Shown here: piece after piece, positions 13,330-15,881 of the stretch | How the letters are laid out: every line of letters begins with the position of its first letter | How positions within the stretch are numbered: position 1 is the stretch's first letter | Source of the DNA: an uncultured Clostridia bacterium | Lineage (GTDB): Bacteria; Bacillota; Clostridia; Christensenellales; CAG-314 | DNA: 15,881 nt | Assembly (NCBI GenBank): GCA_934294965.1 | Contig: CAKRAM010000126.1 | Coordinates: 1 to 15,881, forward strand | Reading direction: 5' to 3' | Translations under genes and position numbers: made by a program | Notes under the pieces: model-generated | What the model saw: only the letters and a program-made list of their open reading frames with translations | The model's database searches: none | Told to the model about the DNA's origin: nothing

Positions 13330-14107
13330 CGTTATCGATATCACCAAAATTTTTCACAGAGGCACCGTCAACGAAAAAGTTGCGCTTTCCAACTTGTCGT
13401 TGCACTTGGACGAGGGAGATTTTGTAACCGTTATCGGCGGAAACGGAGCGGGTAAAAGCACTCTATTGAACTGCATTGCGGGCGTTTTCGGCGTGGACGA
13501 GGGCAGCATCGTCATCGGCGGCAAGGACGTAACCAACCTTCCCGAGCATAAACGTGCGGCGTTTGTTTCCCGCGTGTTTCAAGATCCGATGAAAGGCACT
13601 GCCGCTACAATGAATATAGAGGACAACCTGTCCCTTGCCGCACTTCGCGGAAAAAGGCACACGCTGGCTTGGAACGTCGGCAAAAAACAATCCAAGCAGT
13701 TTGCCGACATCGTTGCAACTCTCGGCTTGGGACTGGAAAATCGAATGGGAACAAAAGTGGGATTGCTGTCCGGCGGTCAGCGTCAGGCGTTGACTCTGCT
13801 CATGGCAACAATCAACAAGCCCAACGTGTTGCTTTTGGACGAGCATACCGCCGCGCTGGATCCCAAAACGTCAGCAAAAGTGCTGGAACTTACCGAAAAA
13901 ATCACACGAGAAAACAATCAAACCACCGTGATGATAACTCACAACATGAAGGACGCCGTAACCTACGGTAACAAACTTATCATGATGAGCGAAGGTAAAA
14001 TTGTTTTTGAAGCAAGTGGCGAGGAAAAACGCAATTTGACCGCGTCCGACTTGCTGGAAAAATTCAAAACTATCGGCGACGAAAACGACCGAATAATGTT
14101 GTCGTAA
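13322..14107 (+). CDS. ABC importer ATPase, TrpZ-like
   Basis: ATP-binding subunit of the importer. 261 residues. Walker A GGNGAGKST (39-47), Q-loop VFQDP (Q87), signature LSGGQRQ (149-155), Walker B VLLLDEH (169-175) followed by TAALD, and switch histidine H207 in MITHNM. His replaces Pro after the catalytic Glu (DEHTAALD), as I recall for this subfamily. GGGAGG (13311-13316) stands 5 bases before the ATG, inside the permease end, with an 8-base gene overlap. The C-terminal ~40 residues are charged (SGEEKRNLTASDLLEKFKTIGDEND). No strong terminator was seen before the nagA promoter, so read-through into nagA is possible. Confidence 0.92.
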   Translation: MLDVIDITKIFHRGTVNEKVALSNLSLHLDEGDFVTVIGGNGAGKSTLLNCIAGVFGVDEGSIVIGGKDVTNLPEHKRAAFVSRVFQDPMKGTAATMNIEDNLSLAALRGKRHTLAWNVGKKQSKQFADIVATLGLGLENRMGTKVGLLSGGQRQALTLLMATINKPNVLLLDEHTAALDPKTSAKVLELTEKITRENNQTTVMITHNMKDAVTYGNKLIMMSEGKIVFEASGEEKRNLTASDLLEKFKTIGDENDRIMLS

Positions 14108-14130
14108 CTTGCCCGTGCAGGCGGTTCGGC

Positions 14131-14158
14131 TTGACAAAATCGTCAATCGTTGTATAAT
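14131..14158 (+). promoter_or_regulatory. Promoter of nagA
   Basis: TTGACA (14131-14136), 16-base spacer, TATAAT (14153-14158). Both boxes match the consensus, so nagA should be well expressed independently of the importer. TTGAC-aaaatc-GTCAA (14131-14146) is a small inverted repeat over the -35 box; whether it is an operator is unknown. Confidence 0.8.
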
Positions 14159-14184
14159 AAAGCAAAACACAAACGAGGGCTCGT

Positions 14185-15270
14185 ATGATACTGTACAAAA
14201 ACGGACTTGCACTTATCGGCGGAAAACTTACCAAAAACGACATCGTTGCCAACCACGGAAAAATTATAGAAATTGCTCCGGAAATCGTCGCCGACGAGCA
14301 AACCGAAGTGGTGGATTGCACGGGAAAATACATTTTGCCCGCTTTGGTGGATATCCACACGCACGGCGCCAACGGCTACGATTTTAACACCGCCGATTTG
14401 GACGGAATGAAAAAGATAATGGAGTTCTACGTTTCGCACGGAGTAGGAACGGTTTTCCCCACCGTGATGACGGACAGCGACGAAGTGATTTGCCGCCAAG
14501 TGGAACTGATTTGCAAACTTGCGCAGGACTACCCGGAAGTTAAGGGTATAAATTTGGAAGGTCCGTTTCTTTCTCCCCAAAAGTGCGGCGCAATGCCTCC
14601 GCAGTACTTGCAAAAACCGTCGGTGGATAAGTTTATGCAGTATCAAAAGGCTGCAAACGGGTTCATCAAACTTGTAACCGTCGCGCCGGAACTGCCGGAT
14701 GCCGTTGCGTTTATTTCCGAAGTGGCAGATAGCGGTGTGGTTGTAAGTTTGGGACACAGCACCGCAACGGCGGAAGAAGTCAATCGCGCTTTGGATGCCG
14801 GCGCAAAAAGTTTTACTCATTTCGGCAATGCAATGAGCCAAATGGACAGGCTGAATCTCAACATGGTCGGTTCGGCAATGGCAAGCGATGCTTTCGCCGA
14901 AGTTATCGTGGACGGTAAACACGTCAATCGCGAGGTGGTAAAGTTGCTTGTAAAAACCAAGGGCGCAAGCAAAGTGATAGGCATAACGGACAGCATCATG
15001 GCAACCGGGCTTGCCGACGGAAATTACACTTTGGGGGCAACCGACGTGGTGGTGACGGGCGGCGACGCCTTTGTAAAAGGCACAACGACTCGCGCAGGCA
15101 GCACGTTGGATGCCTACACGGGTTTGGCAAACACCGTGGCATTTTGCGGACTAAGCCTTGTGGAAGCATTGTCAATTTGGACAATCAACCCGGCAAAACT
15201 TGTCGGGCTGGACAGCCGCATAGGCACAATCGAAATCGGCAAGGACGCGGATTTTATTCTATTCGGATAG
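14185..15270 (+). CDS. nagA: N-acetylglucosamine-6-phosphate deacetylase
   Basis: Cytosolic amidohydrolase converting N-acetylglucosamine 6-phosphate to glucosamine 6-phosphate and acetate, in amino-sugar use and cell-wall recycling. 361 residues, a little shorter than the usual 380. Motifs: LPALVDIHTHGANGYDF (H58 and H60), NLEGPFLSPQKCGAM (metal ligand E125), SLGHSTAT (H191), SFTHFGNAM (H212; HLFNAM in many homologues), EVIVDGKHV (H246) and the catalytic Asp in GITDSIMATG (D269). The end, INPAKLVGLDSRIGTIEIGKDADF, is typical of amidohydrolases. GAGGG (14175-14179) is 5 bases before the ATG. No nagB or sugar transporter is in the window, so the gene stands alone here. Confidence 0.95.
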   Translation: MILYKNGLALIGGKLTKNDIVANHGKIIEIAPEIVADEQTEVVDCTGKYILPALVDIHTHGANGYDFNTADLDGMKKIMEFYVSHGVGTVFPTVMTDSDEVICRQVELICKLAQDYPEVKGINLEGPFLSPQKCGAMPPQYLQKPSVDKFMQYQKAANGFIKLVTVAPELPDAVAFISEVADSGVVVSLGHSTATAEEVNRALDAGAKSFTHFGNAMSQMDRLNLNMVGSAMASDAFAEVIVDGKHVNREVVKLLVKTKGASKVIGITDSIMATGLADGNYTLGATDVVVTGGDAFVKGTTTRAGSTLDAYTGLANTVAFCGLSLVEALSIWTINPAKLVGLDSRIGTIEIGKDADFILFG

Positions 15271-15295
15271 CCTTTGGGCAAATTGTCAAAAACGC

Positions 15296-15324
15296 TTGAC
15301 GAATCGGCTCGGAAGTAGTAAACT
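15296..15324 (+). promoter_or_regulatory. Promoter of rpmE
   Basis: TTGACG (15296-15301), 17-base spacer, TAAACT (15319-15324). Predicted start near 15331, giving a ~38-base leader. The -35 box forms one arm of the inverted repeat GTCAA-aaacgc-TTGAC (15285-15300). Confidence 0.72.
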
Positions 15325-15368
15325 AGCAAGGCATGGGCGAAAGCCACAAAAATTTAAGGAGTGCGACA

Positions 15369-15575
15369 ATGAAACAAGGTATACATCCGAATTATCACGA
15401 AGCGACTGTTGTATGTGCTTGTGGCGCAACTTTCAAAACGGGTACCACCAAGGATACCGACGTAATCAAAGTTGAAATTTGCAACAAGTGCCATCCGTAC
15501 TTTACCGGCAAGCAAAAGTTGGTAGACGCAGGCGGACGCGTGGACAAGTTCAAGAAGCGTTACGGTATTCAATAA
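15369..15575 (+). CDS. rpmE: 50S ribosomal protein L31, zinc-binding type
   Basis: Component of the large ribosomal subunit. 68 residues, the normal length. It has the family start MKQGIHPNYHEATVVCACG and the zinc motif CAC (C16, C18) with CNKC (C38, C41), followed by HPYFTGKQKLVDAGGRVDKFKKRYG. This marks the zinc-containing C+ form, which in other bacteria can be exchanged for a zinc-free paralogue under zinc starvation. AAGGAG (15356-15361) sets the ATG at 15369; an upstream in-frame ATG at 15333 lacks a ribosome site. The gene has its own promoter and terminator. Confidence 0.97.
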   Translation: MKQGIHPNYHEATVVCACGATFKTGTTKDTDVIKVEICNKCHPYFTGKQKLVDAGGRVDKFKKRYGIQ

Positions 15576-15589
15576 TAAACATATTGAAA

Positions 15590-15630
15590 CACAAAAAAAC
15601 ACTTTCCTTTGCGGAAGGTGTTTTTTTGTG
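15590..15630. terminator. Long symmetrical terminator after rpmE
   Basis: CACAAAAAAACACTTTCC (15590-15607) pairs with GGAAGGTGTTTTTTTGTG (15613-15630) around TTTGC: 18 bp with one G·U pair. The A and T tracts make it usable from both strands. Confidence 0.92.
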
Positions 15631-15805
15631 TAATGTAATAGTGAAATGCGTTCATTTGTTAAGTAAGTGTTATCTAGTTAAAATATACCTTCGTCAAGGT
15701 GATGAGAATTAAACATATTTGATAGTTGCATTGAATCTATTAGATAAGCAGTTTTCAACAAGGGGCTGTTCGTTTGCGCCATAAAGTTGTCAACGCTTCG
15801 TGTGA
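15631..15805 (+). other. Non-coding spacer
   Basis: AT-rich, with no gene or RNA recognised. Near its right end TTGTCAA, CGCTT and GAATC (15787-15807) occur in the same order as in the rpmE promoter region (15283-15306), but more closely spaced. Confidence 0.4.
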
Positions 15806-15881
15806 ATCACAAAGCGACCCATGTATGTGCTTGTGGCGCAACTTTCAAAACGGGTACCACCAAGGATACCGACGTAATTAA
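15806..15881 (+). pseudogene. Partial second copy of rpmE, cut by the window end
   Basis: Bases 15806-15881 match rpmE 15394-15469 at a constant offset of 412. Bases 15823-15878 are identical; differences are at 15811, 15819-15821 and 15879, the last one silent. The reading frame (..NHKATHVCACGATFKTGTTKDTDVI) keeps the first zinc CAC motif. It lacks the MKQGIHPNY start, has a 3-base deletion relative to rpmE just before the matching part, and has no ATG or Shine-Dalgarno; only TTG 15787 and GTG 15802 are available as starts. An 8-of-9-bp hairpin (CGCTTCGTG/CACAAAGCG, 15795-15817) sits at the junction. It could be a truncated duplicate, a divergent L31 paralogue that continues outside, or an assembly artefact. 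Confidence 0.6.

Overview
The window looks like chromosomal DNA of an uncultured, spore-forming member of the Bacillota, probably class Clostridia. The reasons are a yidC-khpB (jag) pair of the type found next to the replication origin in that phylum, a complete tricistronic gerA-type germinant receptor operon, purine-rich Shine-Dalgarno sites, sigma-A-like TTGACA/TATAAT promoters and U-tract terminators. TGA is used as a normal stop. No transposase, integrase, CRISPR array, rRNA or tRNA was recognised. The taxonomic placement is inference from gene content.

Layout. 1-1926: 3' part of yidC, then khpB, closed by an intrinsic terminator. 1994-5924: gerAA-gerAB-gerAC with two ATGA stop/start overlaps, then an intrinsic terminator. 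5968-8110: a near-consensus promoter placed so that its transcript should start almost on the ATG of a RimK-like ATP-grasp ligase, followed 4 bases later by an M18 metallo-aminopeptidase. 8111-8951: a non-coding stretch between convergent genes with a hairpin-rich tandem repeat of period 197 bp (two units plus the hairpin of a third). 8952-10787, minus strand: a two-gene ABC exporter of bacitracin/lantibiotic-resistance type with its own promoter.

11068-14107 is the most interesting part. A strong promoter is followed by a 19-codon leader ORF encoding MNQQAFAFAYFYYYYFTKK (4 Phe and 5 Tyr). Mutually exclusive antiterminator and terminator hairpins come next, and then a TrpXYZ-type ABC importer (lipoprotein, permease, ATPase). 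This reads as a classical ribosome-dependent transcription attenuator sensing phenylalanine/tyrosine. It is unusual because Bacillota usually control such genes with T-box leaders. The leader predicts that this importer carries tyrosine and/or phenylalanine rather than tryptophan.

14131-15630: monocistronic nagA (N-acetylglucosamine-6-phosphate deacetylase) and rpmE (zinc-type ribosomal protein L31), each with its own promoter. rpmE ends in a long symmetrical terminator. The last 76 bases of the window repeat an internal part of rpmE almost perfectly; this is either a partial second copy or a contig-end artefact.

All structures were folded by hand. Family names come from motif recognition, not database searches.
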